From the NCBI GenBank assembly GCA_020444425.1, contig JAHLLB010000008.1, positions 1 to 64,000 on the forward strand: a stretch of 64,000 nt of DNA, read 5' to 3'. Under the pieces are notes generated by a model. It saw only the letters and a program-made list of their open reading frames with translations. It did not search any database and was not told where the DNA came from. This DNA comes from a bacterium (lineage in GTDB: Bacteria; Electryoneota; Electryoneia; Electryoneales; Electryoneaceae). The position numbers and the translations under genes are program-made. This document shows, in pieces, positions 16,517-23,956 of this stretch (positions are counted from its first letter, which is position 1; every line of letters starts with the position of its first letter).

Positions 16517-18727
16517 TCAGGCGGGTTCGAGGTCCAGCCGGCCGAGGTCGGGATCGGCGGCGATGACGCGGACTTGCAGACGCATACCGGGGCGGTAGAG
16601 TTCGTTGCCCGTCACCTCCACAAAACCCATCAGCTCGCGGTCAAAATACACATTGCCCAGGTCATCCGCGATGATCATTCCCTGCGCGCCGGTGTTGTCG
16701 ATTTCGACGAAGATACCCTTGGGAATCGCGCCGGTGATCAGGCCAGTGAATTCTACGCCGATCTTGCGGGCGAAGTATTCCGCCTGGCGGATTTTCAAGG
16801 ATTTCCGCTCGACGTCCTGGGCCGCGCGCTCGCGTTCGCTGGCAACTTCACAAACTCGTTGAAGTGTATCGCGAATGTCTGGACCATACTTTGTTTTGCG
16901 CTCCAAAACGGCGTTGATGATACGATGCACGATGAGGTCGGGATAGCGACGGATCGGGCTGGTGAAATGGGTGTAATTGACAAAACCGAGTCCGTAGTGG
17001 CCGATATTCTCGGTGTCGTACACCGCTTTCGCCATCGCACGAAGGGTCATGTAGCGCAGGATCTCGATCAACGGATGCCCGGAAAGGGAATCGAGCCAGT
17101 CGTTGAGCTGCTTCGACCGGATGTTTTCGAGGCTGGTGCGGCTGAATGGCCAGTCGACATCGAGTGCGTCCAGCTGCAGGATAAAGTCCTCCAGCCGCTC
17201 GACATCGGGCCGGTCATGAATGCGGTAGATGAAGACGCGGGGGTTGCTCTCGCGAGACCGGTTGACAAACTCGGTCACCGCCCGATTTGCCGCGAGCATG
17301 CACTCTTCGACGAGATGGTTCGACTCCAGCACAGTCCGTTTGCTGATCCGTTCGACATCACCGTCCGCGTTGACGATCGTCTCGTATTCCGGCAGCTCGA
17401 GGTCGAGGCCACCATGCTGGAAACGCCGTTTCCGTAGCGCTTCGGCCAGCCGCATCAGGTGGTAAACCAATGCGCGGACACTGTCCTTGCGCAGGGCCGG
17501 GAGGTCGTCGCCCCAGCGTTCGCGGCCATCGTCAATCATGTCCTGCGCCTGCTGGTAGGTCAGGCGACGGGAGCTGTGGATTACGCTGCGCGCCGGTTTC
17601 GCGTCCAGCACCTTGCCGTCCGGGGTGACGGTCATCAGCACGGACATGGTGCGCCGATCCTCGCCCTCGACGAGGCTGCATTTGTCGGACGACAGGCTGT
17701 GCGGCAGCATCGGCGAGGTGCCGTGACTGCTGTAGACGCTGGTTCCACGTGTCCGCGCTTCCTTATCGAGCCGACCGCCTTCGCGTACATACCAGCTGAC
17801 ATCCGCAATGTGTACGCCGAGTTCGTAATTGCCGTCCTTGCGACGGGTCAGGCTCAGCGCGTCGTCGAAATCTTTCGCCGAGGCGGGGTCAATGGTGACG
17901 ATTAATTTGTCGCGGAAATCGGCCCGTTTCGCCAACTCCTCGGCGGATGTTTCGATGGGATTGGAATCGGCTTCTTCCAATGCGTCCGCTGAAAAGTTCT
18001 CCGGAAACTTCGCTTCGGCGAGCAGCGCGGCGAATCGGGCATCGGCATCGTCCACATGACCGAAGATCCTCACCACCCGGCCCTGCGGATTGCGGATGTG
18101 CGGATCGACTTTGACCTGAACACGGTCATCGTGCTTCGCGCCACGCCGATTGCCCTCCAGCACCTGGATCGGTCCGGGCACACGCGGATTGTCCGGATAC
18201 ACCAGCCCGCCACGACCCGGCAGCGCGATGAAGCGGCCGATGACCGGCGTATCGTCCCGTTCGACGACACGGACCACGCGTCCCGAGGAACGTCCGTAGC
18301 GTCCGCGACCGGTCACCGCCACCTCGACCCGGTCGCCGTGACGCGCGCCCATCAGCCGTGATGCGGAGACGAAGATATCTTCGTCACGGCCTGGCACCCG
18401 CACAAAACCCGCCCCGCCTTCGGTTAGTTCGATTTTCCCGATGGCACGCGGGGCTTCGTCAACAATCTGCTGGTACCGCTTGCCCTTGATCCGTTTCAGC
18501 CGGCCCTCGGCGTGGAGGGCGTGTACAATGCGGCGAACTTCCTTTTCGTCGGCGGGTGAGGACGAAAATTCGCGCACGAGGTCGCGGGTGCGGAAGGATA
18601 CGTTCGGCCGCTCGTCGAGATAGCGTTCGACCGTCGTCTGCAGAGATTCCCGGCGCACGCCGCCTTTCTGGCGTGAGGAACGGGGCTTGGGACGGTGTCG
18701 GCTGCGGGTTGAACGGCGGCGGCCCAT
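16517..18727 (-). CDS. rnr: Ribonuclease R (RNase II family 3'-5' exoribonuclease)
   Basis: 736 residues with the RNase R layout: a basic N-terminus, a winged-helix segment (residues 30-90), two cold-shock OB domains (95-220), the RNB catalytic domain and a C-terminal S1 domain (from about 660, IGVEFTGLITGAIPKGIFVEI). The magnesium-binding aspartates are D280, D286, D288 and D289 in IDPASAKDFDDA; the HFTSPIRRYPDLIVHR block is also intact. It degrades structured RNA processively in the cytosol. ATG 18727. The next reverse-strand gene upstream begins 705 bp away, so rnr likely has its own promoter or is co-transcribed with the membrane-protein gene that ends at 18791. Confidence 0.96.
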   Translation of the reverse strand: MGRRRSTRSRHRPKPRSSRQKGGVRRESLQTTVERYLDERPNVSFRTRDLVREFSSSPADEKEVRRIVHALHAEGRLKRIKGKRYQQIVDEAPRAIGKIELTEGGAGFVRVPGRDEDIFVSASRLMGARHGDRVEVAVTGRGRYGRSSGRVVRVVERDDTPVIGRFIALPGRGGLVYPDNPRVPGPIQVLEGNRRGAKHDDRVQVKVDPHIRNPQGRVVRIFGHVDDADARFAALLAEAKFPENFSADALEEADSNPIETSAEELAKRADFRDKLIVTIDPASAKDFDDALSLTRRKDGNYELGVHIADVSWYVREGGRLDKEARTRGTSVYSSHGTSPMLPHSLSSDKCSLVEGEDRRTMSVLMTVTPDGKVLDAKPARSVIHSSRRLTYQQAQDMIDDGRERWGDDLPALRKDSVRALVYHLMRLAEALRKRRFQHGGLDLELPEYETIVNADGDVERISKRTVLESNHLVEECMLAANRAVTEFVNRSRESNPRVFIYRIHDRPDVERLEDFILQLDALDVDWPFSRTSLENIRSKQLNDWLDSLSGHPLIEILRYMTLRAMAKAVYDTENIGHYGLGFVNYTHFTSPIRRYPDLIVHRIINAVLERKTKYGPDIRDTLQRVCEVASERERAAQDVERKSLKIRQAEYFARKIGVEFTGLITGAIPKGIFVEIDNTGAQGMIIADDLGNVYFDRELMGFVEVTGNELYRPGMRLQVRVIAADPDLGRLDLEPA

Positions 18728-18790
18728 GGTGTGCGGATCTCGTTGATGAGTGAGGGGGCGTGACTGATATACGACCGCGCGGAGTACCGA

Positions 18791-19432
18791 TCAACGGGAT
18801 TCGATGTCCGTCGGCCTCTCGGGAGGCGAATCATCGGCGTCCGAGGTGGTGGATGATTCCTTGTTGCTGGTCGATGGTGCTACCGGCGTATCGGACAACA
18901 GCTGCATCTCCTTCGCCTTTGCGCGGGCGTCGTCCAATGCGGACTTGAGCCGGTCAACACCGGGAATCAAGTACTTGACATGGTTGAAAATCAGCCGTGC
19001 GAGCACGTATTCGAAGAGAAAGATGAGGATATAGTTGATCGCGAGGCCGGTGCCGGGGATCGGGAACTCGATGTCGGCGAAACGACCTTGCAGAAAGCCG
19101 AGCGCAAAGAATACCGGCCACAACGAACCCATGCTCAACGCGATCTGGGAGAAAAACGTTTTTCCGAACGCCGCGTTCGCCTTACGGTTGTGGAAGGTAT
19201 ACGCGTCCTTGTCACCCCGCTTGGCGGCATCGATGGATGCGTTGTGCGATTCCGCCAGCTCGGCGTTGAGTCGTTCGTAATGGTTGCGATTGCTGAGGAA
19301 CAGCACGGCGATGGTCACTTCGCCGAGCACGGCCGCGATTGACGACAGCAGAAAGGTGCCGACAAAAAAACCGGTCACCGGATCACCAGTGATCTGGTAG
19401 AGGGGAAGTAACAGGGAATCGAGCCAGTCCAT
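18791..19432 (-). CDS. Three-helix membrane protein, Oxa1-superfamily-like topology
   Basis: 213 residues. A first hydrophobic segment (about 18-47) is followed by a charged, helical loop (NRNHYERLNAELAESHNA), two more membrane segments (about 90-115 and 127-150) and an acidic, Ser/Thr-rich tail. A single helix, a cytosolic coiled-coil-like loop and a hairpin of two helices is the layout of EMC3/DUF106-type members of the Oxa1/YidC insertase superfamily, but I see no defining motif, so this is a topology argument only. It lies 63 bp upstream of rnr on the same strand and may be co-transcribed. Confidence 0.7.
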   Translation of the reverse strand: MDWLDSLLLPLYQITGDPVTGFFVGTFLLSSIAAVLGEVTIAVLFLSNRNHYERLNAELAESHNASIDAAKRGDKDAYTFHNRKANAAFGKTFFSQIALSMGSLWPVFFALGFLQGRFADIEFPIPGTGLAINYILIFLFEYVLARLIFNHVKYLIPGVDRLKSALDDARAKAKEMQLLSDTPVAPSTSNKESSTTSDADDSPPERPTDIESR

Positions 19433-19477
19433 GTGCGGAAGATAGTCCCGCCGGACGGAAACCGCACCAGCGCCGGA

Positions 19478-20380
19478 TTACTCCTCGGGATAGGTCCACG
19501 CGGTGTCGTACAGCTCGAGGATCGCCGCGAATTCCGAGCTGCCGCCGGGCCATTTGTAGTCATTTTCGCGCGCCGCCGTCATCACCTCGGACGGTGTCTT
19601 ATCCTCCAGCCAATCCGACCACATGTAGCCGAACTGTTCCGGCTGAATCACGATGTTCCGGCAGTACTCGTACATCGCGAGATCGTCGCCGGGGAATCGC
19701 TCCAGCGGAAACGCGAATGTCCACGGCAGGTACGACCGTTTCTCGGACCACTCCAGCGCTGCCCACTCGTCGCGAGTGCCGGTGTATACCTGTCCGGCGC
19801 TGACTTTGTCCGGGTCCGCCGCGACGAGGTATTCCAACTCCCGATACGCCGGGTCTGCCCAGAACGCTTCCACCGATGCGCGCAGCTCTTCATCCAAATC
19901 ATCCCGATCCAGATCCGCAGGCCGCTTGACAAACACCTCCGCCATAAAATCCGGATCTTGCCCGGAGGGGGTGATGCGAATCGTGTCGCCGTCGGTCTGC
20001 ATCAGGAATGGCTGCGGCTCAAGATTCGGCGAGTTCCAGTCGATGAACAGCGTATCGCCGATGATTTCGATCGGGTAGGCGTGAAAATCACCCTTCTGCT
20101 TGATGTGCAGCGTGTCGTCCTTGAAGAGGTAAACCTTGTCACCGGGTAGGACACGTTCAACCGGAGTCACGAAGGCGAGATCGTTCTGCATTTCGAGATC
20201 TACCAACCAGAAGGTCCCGTCCATGCCGCCGGTTCCGCCCGGACCGGTGGGCGAAGATTCGTCGTTTTCGTCGGTTGACGAACACGCCGTAACCCACAGC
20301 AGCGACGCACTCAGCATGAGCGCAAATATGATGCTGGTCAGGGTCCAAAAGGTTTGATAATTCGTGGTTTGGCGATTCAT
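19478..20380 (-). CDS. Lipoprotein of unknown function
   Basis: 300 residues. The hydrophobic N-terminal segment ends VTAC with the probable lipidation cysteine at C33, followed by an acidic, glycine-rich linker (residues 35-55). The mature region reads like a calycin-type beta barrel early on (GTFWLVDLEM, DKVYLFKDDTLHI, GDTLFIDWNS, GDTIRITPSG), then a helical acidic C-terminal half with several Trp/Tyr residues. The strand pattern may indicate a ligand-binding lipocalin-like domain; this is an inference. It lies 45 bp upstream of the three-helix membrane protein on the same strand. Confidence 0.72.
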   Translation of the reverse strand: MNRQTTNYQTFWTLTSIIFALMLSASLLWVTACSSTDENDESSPTGPGGTGGMDGTFWLVDLEMQNDLAFVTPVERVLPGDKVYLFKDDTLHIKQKGDFHAYPIEIIGDTLFIDWNSPNLEPQPFLMQTDGDTIRITPSGQDPDFMAEVFVKRPADLDRDDLDEELRASVEAFWADPAYRELEYLVAADPDKVSAGQVYTGTRDEWAALEWSEKRSYLPWTFAFPLERFPGDDLAMYEYCRNIVIQPEQFGYMWSDWLEDKTPSEVMTAARENDYKWPGGSSEFAAILELYDTAWTYPEE

Positions 20381-20480
20381 GACAGCCCCCGGAAAAGCCT
20401 CGGTACGTCGGCGGGACGTACTCCTCCAGTACGCAACCTACGAGCCACACTCCCAAAAGAGATAGAATCCGGCTCGGTGG

Positions 20481-20990
20481 TTACAAGTGTGTCACCGGCC
20501 AGCCATACCGCGCGGCGAGGGCATCCGCCAGCAACGACCGGTGGCAGGCTTCCGCTTCCTTTTCGACACAGAAGAAACACACCTTGACCGGATCGTGCAG
20601 GTGCGGGGCGAGGTCACGGATTTCATGCACGACGTCGTCCAGGTCCACCGTCGCGAGAATCCGCTGTTCGTAGGCGTGGCAAAACTCGGCGCTCAAGGTG
20701 CTGCGCTGCCGTTTCGCGACCTTGCCCTGTTTGTCGGCAGCGTACTGCACTGCGCGCAACTCCGGCGGAGGTGCGACACGCTGGACCGGCCAACAGACAA
20801 TGTCTTCCTCCGCGCAACGCGTCTCGAGCCGCGATTTGTTCGCCCACGCGTATTCCGCGCCACGCATCCCCCGGCGCCAGCGGATGTCGACCAGTACCGG
20901 GATGTCATGTTCCCGAAGCCGGGCGAAGAATTCGTCGGCGGTGGAGCCATACGCCCCAATGGTAAACAGTTTCAGCTCAGTCCGTTCCAT
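20481..20990 (-). CDS. DUF488 family protein (second copy in operon)
   Basis: 169 residues. The DUF488 pattern is present: KLFTIGAYGSTADEFFARL at the N-terminus, VLVDIRWRRGMRG, and the C-terminal signature VCFFCVEKEAEACHRS, whose two cysteines and CHR triad mark the predicted active site. DUF488 has been placed with RapZ-C and DUF4326 in the rhodanese/phosphatase superfamily, with proposed roles in nucleic-acid or nucleotide modification. The ATG at 20990 overlaps the preceding gene by 14 bases (GGAG upstream), so it is the last gene of a tightly coupled three-gene operon. It is diverged from its neighbour paralogue. Confidence 0.88.
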   Translation of the reverse strand: MERTELKLFTIGAYGSTADEFFARLREHDIPVLVDIRWRRGMRGAEYAWANKSRLETRCAEEDIVCWPVQRVAPPPELRAVQYAADKQGKVAKRQRSTLSAEFCHAYEQRILATVDLDDVVHEIRDLAPHLHDPVKVCFFCVEKEAEACHRSLLADALAARYGWPVTHL

Positions 20991-21525
20991 CACCCCAACT
21001 CCGTTTCGACCGCATCACCGGTTCCAGGCCCGGAAGGCTGAATTGATCCTTCGTCAACCGGCCCATCACCGCTTCCTGCGTGACCAGGCCGCCGTCAGCG
21101 TCGATGTGCAGCACGTCCACCTTACGTTCCGTCAGCTCCACGCCGATGCACTTGCTGCGGTGGCATTCCTCCGGCCGGCCTTCCGAACACAGAATCGCGA
21201 TCGCCTGGTCCTCTTCAAGTCCAGCACACAAGCGGTCGAGATGATCCTGAAATTCCGGCTGGCGCGCCAGGTCGCGGTAATCGACATGCCCATGCCGGAT
21301 GACATGTTCGCTGGTGGGAAAGCCGCCCAACGCTGGCCAATGGGCGTAGTTCAGCCCGGCGCCGGTGAGCGCATTCTTCAGCTCATCCCGGTTGAATGTG
21401 GGCTTGTGTCCGGAGAAGGGCCGCGAGCGTACGTCGATCAGAAACCTGATCCCGTTCGCCTGCAGATCACGCAGCAGGTCCGGCACCTCGCGCCGGCCAA
21501 TACCGATGGTGTACAACGGTCTCAT
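20977..21525 (-). CDS. DUF488 family protein (first copy in operon)
   Basis: 182 residues. It starts MRPLYTIGIGRREVPDLL, continues FLIDVRSRPFSGHKPTFNR (the DVRS.P block) and HWPALGG, and ends with the signature ILCSEGRPEECHRS (Cys, Glu, then CHR). This is the standard DUF488 layout. The ATG at 21525 overlaps the stop of the upstream gene as ATGA; a GTG at 21534 is a less likely start. The two DUF488 proteins differ through most of their length, so this is an old paralogue pair or two family branches, not a recent duplication. No substrate is known; see the operon finding. Confidence 0.9.
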   Translation of the reverse strand: MRPLYTIGIGRREVPDLLRDLQANGIRFLIDVRSRPFSGHKPTFNRDELKNALTGAGLNYAHWPALGGFPTSEHVIRHGHVDYRDLARQPEFQDHLDRLCAGLEEDQAIAILCSEGRPEECHRSKCIGVELTERKVDVLHIDADGGLVTQEAVMGRLTKDQFSLPGLEPVMRSKRSWGDGTD

Positions 21526-22235
21526 AGAAACCACCCGGAAAGCTGCAACGCCGCTCCATTGACGGGTTTAAAATACGCCGAAGTCGACAGCCGGACCAAT
21601 GTGCCCGCCGGGAGTACCTGCTCGGGACGGTCTGTCCCGACATACGGAATCCGGTATTCCCGTGTCCGGCTCTTGCCCCAAAAGTACTTCTCGCGGAAGG
21701 AAAGATCGACCGTCGGCCGCCAGAAAGCCACCGACCACGGCGCACGCGCAAGCTGCGACTTGGGAATCACCCACGAGCCCTTTTCCGTAAGGGTAAAAAA
21801 TACACCGCTGTTGTTGTCCTTGCGAAACGCGAGCCACGGTTCCGGCCCCTTCCGCACCCTGCCTGTTCGCTCAATCGCCGCGACAACACGATCCGAGTTC
21901 AGCGTCTTCTCGTACTGCCAGACATGTGTCCGGACATCCTCGCGGTGGTGCGGACTATCATGGTCCGGACTGTCGCTGCAGGTAACCGTGAACACGTCCC
22001 CGACATGAAACGGGCACGCCTCAACGTACCAATGTGGCGGATTCTCGTCCCGCTTGAGCCGGATGTTGGCCAGGGTGTCCGTCATCCCTCCGACACACAG
22101 CATCTGCCCGGCCCGTGTCCGCCCGAGGATCAATACCCGTTCGGTGCGTGTTTTCGCCTGGTACGCATACACCGGGACATCCGGCGCACGGGTTCCCACC
22201 GGCTGTTCGACAACCAGGTTATCCGTTTCGGTCAT
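21522..22235 (-). CDS. Dual-OB-like protein heading the DUF488 operon
   Basis: 237 residues starting MTETDNLVVEQPVGT. ATG 22235 is chosen because GGGAGGT sits 4 bases upstream; an upstream in-frame ATG at 22280 lacks one. Beta-rich throughout, with segments such as ERVLILGRTRAGQMLCVGG and DVFTVTCSDSPDHDSPHH, then YRIPYVGTDR and an aromatic-rich GSWVIPKSQLARAPWSVAFW stretch. The sequence resembles the 'dual OB-containing domain' proteins found next to DUF488 genes, which would make it a nucleic-acid binder, but this is recognition from memory rather than a motif proof. It is cytosolic, with no membrane segment. Confidence 0.65.
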   Translation of the reverse strand: MTETDNLVVEQPVGTRAPDVPVYAYQAKTRTERVLILGRTRAGQMLCVGGMTDTLANIRLKRDENPPHWYVEACPFHVGDVFTVTCSDSPDHDSPHHREDVRTHVWQYEKTLNSDRVVAAIERTGRVRKGPEPWLAFRKDNNSGVFFTLTEKGSWVIPKSQLARAPWSVAFWRPTVDLSFREKYFWGKSRTREYRIPYVGTDRPEQVLPAGTLVRLSTSAYFKPVNGAALQLSGWFL

Positions 22236-22350
22236 GTGGACCTCCCTGCACGAATGTTCAGAAGAATCTACACGGTGCAAAGAAGATGATCAAGTGTTCA
22301 GAGGGAAGAGGTGAACATCTGTGCTCGGAGAGCCATCTGGGAGGGGGATA

Positions 22351-22383
22351 AGATGAAAGAGGCTGTTCCTTGCGGAACAGCCT
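22351..22383 (-). terminator. Terminator of the distal cold-shock gene
   Basis: Perfect 11-bp hairpin GAGGCTGTTCC/GGAACAGCCTC with a TTGC loop; on the reverse strand it is followed by TTTCATC. Its outer stem and the 3' flank are repeated at the second cold-shock gene. Confidence 0.8.
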
Positions 22384-22408
22384 CCAGGCACTCTAAACGC
22401 TTTATGAA

Positions 22409-22615
22409 TTAAGCGCTCAGCCGCCTCACGTTACCTGCGGCCGGGCCCTTCTGTCCTTGCTGCAGTTCGAACTCAACAGCTTCGTCCTCGTGCAGAGTCT
22501 TGAAGCCGTCACCAGTGATCGCGCTGAAATGCACGAAAACGTCCTGTCCATCTTCCGCTTCGATGAAACCAAATCCCTTGGCTTCATTGAACCACTTCAC
22601 TTTGCCTTGCTGCAT
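22409..22615 (-). CDS. Cold-shock domain protein, tandem copy 1
   Basis: 68 residues from ATG 22615: [18 protein letters not shown] with RNP1 KGFGFI and RNP2 VFVHF. It is near-identical to the gene at 22823-23029, including the ending [15 protein letters not shown] and the 5' GGAAGTGAAGAGAAAC leader. Single-stranded nucleic-acid chaperone. The longer in-frame extension upstream is rejected because the conserved leader lies there. Each copy keeps its own terminator, so the duplication carried the whole transcription unit. Confidence 0.95.
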   Translation of the reverse strand: MQQGKVKWFNEAKGFGFIEAEDGQDVFVHFSAITGDGFKTLHEDEAVEFELQQGQKGPAAGNVRRLSA

Positions 22616-22763
22616 GTTTCTCTTCACTTCCTGTAAAAATAAAAAGCGCCACGGCATGCTAGCCGAGGCTATCAGGCCCATATACTACGACATGCTGTTT
22701 GAGTTTCCAACTTTTTTCTTTGCCAGTGCTCTCCCCGTCTGCACTAACTCCCGCAATCCCCTG

Positions 22764-22798
22764 CAAACAAAAGAGGCTGCCCCTTGTGGGACAGCCTC
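22764..22798 (-). terminator. Terminator of the proximal cold-shock gene
   Basis: GAGGCTGcCCC/GGGaCAGCCTC hairpin (one mismatch) followed on the reverse strand by TTTTGTTTG; a diverged copy of the terminator at 22351-22383. Confidence 0.8.
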
Positions 22799-22822
22799 CA
22801 GGCACTCTAAACGCTTTATGAA

Positions 22823-23029
22823 TTAAGCGCTCAGCCGCCTCACGTTACCTGCGGCCGGGCCCTTCTGTCCTTGCTGCAGTTCAAACTCGACCGGCTCGCC
22901 CTCCTTGAGGGTCTTGAAACCGGAACCTTCGATGGCGCTGAAGTGCACGAACACATCCTGACCATCTTCCATCTCGATGAAACCAAAGCCCTTGGCTTCA
23001 TTAAACCACTTCACGGTACCTTGCTGCAT
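22823..23029 (-). CDS. Cold-shock domain protein, tandem copy 2
   Basis: 68 residues from ATG 23029, with [21 protein letters not shown]1 KGFGFI and RNP2 VFVHF. It differs from copy 1 mainly in the surface loop ([16 protein letters not shown] against [16 protein letters not shown]). The identical 3' coding end and downstream flank point to a recent duplication or gene conversion. A third, more distant cold-shock gene is at 14764-14979. The spacer 23030-23189 shows nothing else. Confidence 0.95.
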   Translation of the reverse strand: MQQGTVKWFNEAKGFGFIEMEDGQDVFVHFSAIEGSGFKTLKEGEPVEFELQQGQKGPAAGNVRRLSA

Positions 23030-23189
23030 GTTTCTCTTCACTTCCTGTAGAGCTTGGTGCCCCGGCTACATACACCGGGCGCTGTCGGGGACAAACCTAA
23101 GCCATTTTTGACGCCGTTCCTATACCTTGGGCCCCCGCGCCTCTCTTTCAGGTCTCTGCGAGCTCTCCTGCTTGAGTTTCGTAATGCGC

Positions 23190-23576
23190 TTATGGGTAAA
23201 CCTTCGGACGCAAAAAATCCGAAAGCAGGGGCTTGTCCAGCTCACTCCGGGCCAACGCCATGGTCATCTCTTCCAACTCGGTTTCGTCCGTGACGAGTTC
23301 CCGGCCATTCACAAACAAAAAGACAAGCATCGCAGCCAGGCCAACACGTTTGTTTCCATCGTGAAACGGATGATTTTGCACAAGATGAAACCAGCAGGCA
23401 GCAGCCATTTCGACTAGATCCGAGTGAAGGTATTTGCCGTCGAACATCTGTTGCGGCATGGCAACAGCACTTTCGAGCAAGTCCTGGTCACGGATTCCCG
23501 GCGCGCCACCGTACAATTCGAGCTGATTCTGATGAATCGCGAGAACATCATCCACGCTCAGAAACCGAACCTTCAT
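23190..23576 (-). CDS. doc: Doc-like Fic-fold toxin
   Basis: 128 residues, the usual Doc length. The active-site loop HPFHDGNKRVG (residues 69-79) matches H-x-F-x-[DN]-G-N-[KR]-R-x-G of Fic/Doc proteins. Doc of phage P1 phosphorylates elongation factor Tu to stop translation; AMPylation is the wider Fic activity. The start overlaps the antitoxin stop as ATGA, so the toxin is translated only with the antitoxin. Catalytic residues look intact, so it is probably a live toxin. Confidence 0.93.
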   Translation of the reverse strand: MKVRFLSVDDVLAIHQNQLELYGGAPGIRDQDLLESAVAMPQQMFDGKYLHSDLVEMAAACWFHLVQNHPFHDGNKRVGLAAMLVFLFVNGRELVTDETELEEMTMALARSELDKPLLSDFLRPKVYP

Positions 23577-23809
23577 TCAGCACCGCCGGCGAGATTGCGC
23601 AGGGCGGTTCCGTATTTCTCGTTCACCCAGTTCAAGGCCTTGTCCCGTTCCTCGACCGGGATTGATTCACGCACAGGCCGTACGGTGAACGATTCTCCGT
23701 TCGTTGTGATTTCGAGCGGAGTGTCCCGGTTAATCTTCAGCAGCTCCAGCACCGGCTTGTCGAATATCAACGCCAGGCTGTTGCCGTGTTTTACCAGCTT
23801 CTTGATCAT
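23573..23809 (-). CDS. AbrB/SpoVT-type antitoxin of Doc
   Basis: 78 residues from ATG 23809 (MIKKLVKHGNSLALIFDKP). GAGGGTGG lies just upstream; a longer in-frame extension is rejected because it would translate the operator. The N-terminal half is the swapped-hairpin AbrB/MazE/PhdYefM-like DNA-binding fold (VKHGNSLAL...ITTNGESFTVRPV); the C-terminal tail (VEERDKALNWVNEKY) should wrap the toxin. It pairs with Doc in a two-gene operon and very likely represses its own promoter at the GTAC repeats at 23825-23855. Confidence 0.88.
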   Translation of the reverse strand: MIKKLVKHGNSLALIFDKPVLELLKINRDTPLEITTNGESFTVRPVRESIPVEERDKALNWVNEKYGTALRNLAGGAE

Positions 23810-23824
23810 GCCACCCTCACAGAT

Positions 23825-23855
23825 TGTACTGTACTGTATGTACAATATAAGTACA
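23825..23855 (-). promoter_or_regulatory. Probable autoregulatory operator of the toxin-antitoxin operon
   Basis: Four GTAC cores in 30 bases (23826, 23831, 23840, 23851), two of which form a TGTAC-n-GTACA palindrome, 16 bases before the antitoxin start. A TATATT -10-like box overlaps them on the reverse strand. Repeated half-sites across a promoter are what an AbrB-type autorepressor would need; binding is inferred. Confidence 0.6.
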
Positions 23856-23894
23856 GATGGTAGACCGCTCAACTCCCAGCATCGACCATTTCCA

Positions 23895-23933
23895 CAAAAA
23901 AACGGGGCGACTGCGTCTGGCAGCTGCCCCGTT
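23895..23933 (-). terminator. Terminator of the formiminotransferase-cyclodeaminase gene
   Basis: ACGGGGC/GCCCCGT stem with an internal loop, followed on the reverse strand by seven Ts (23895-23901). Confidence 0.85.
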
Positions 23934-23956
23934 GTGGGATAGGCTTTTTACCGGTC

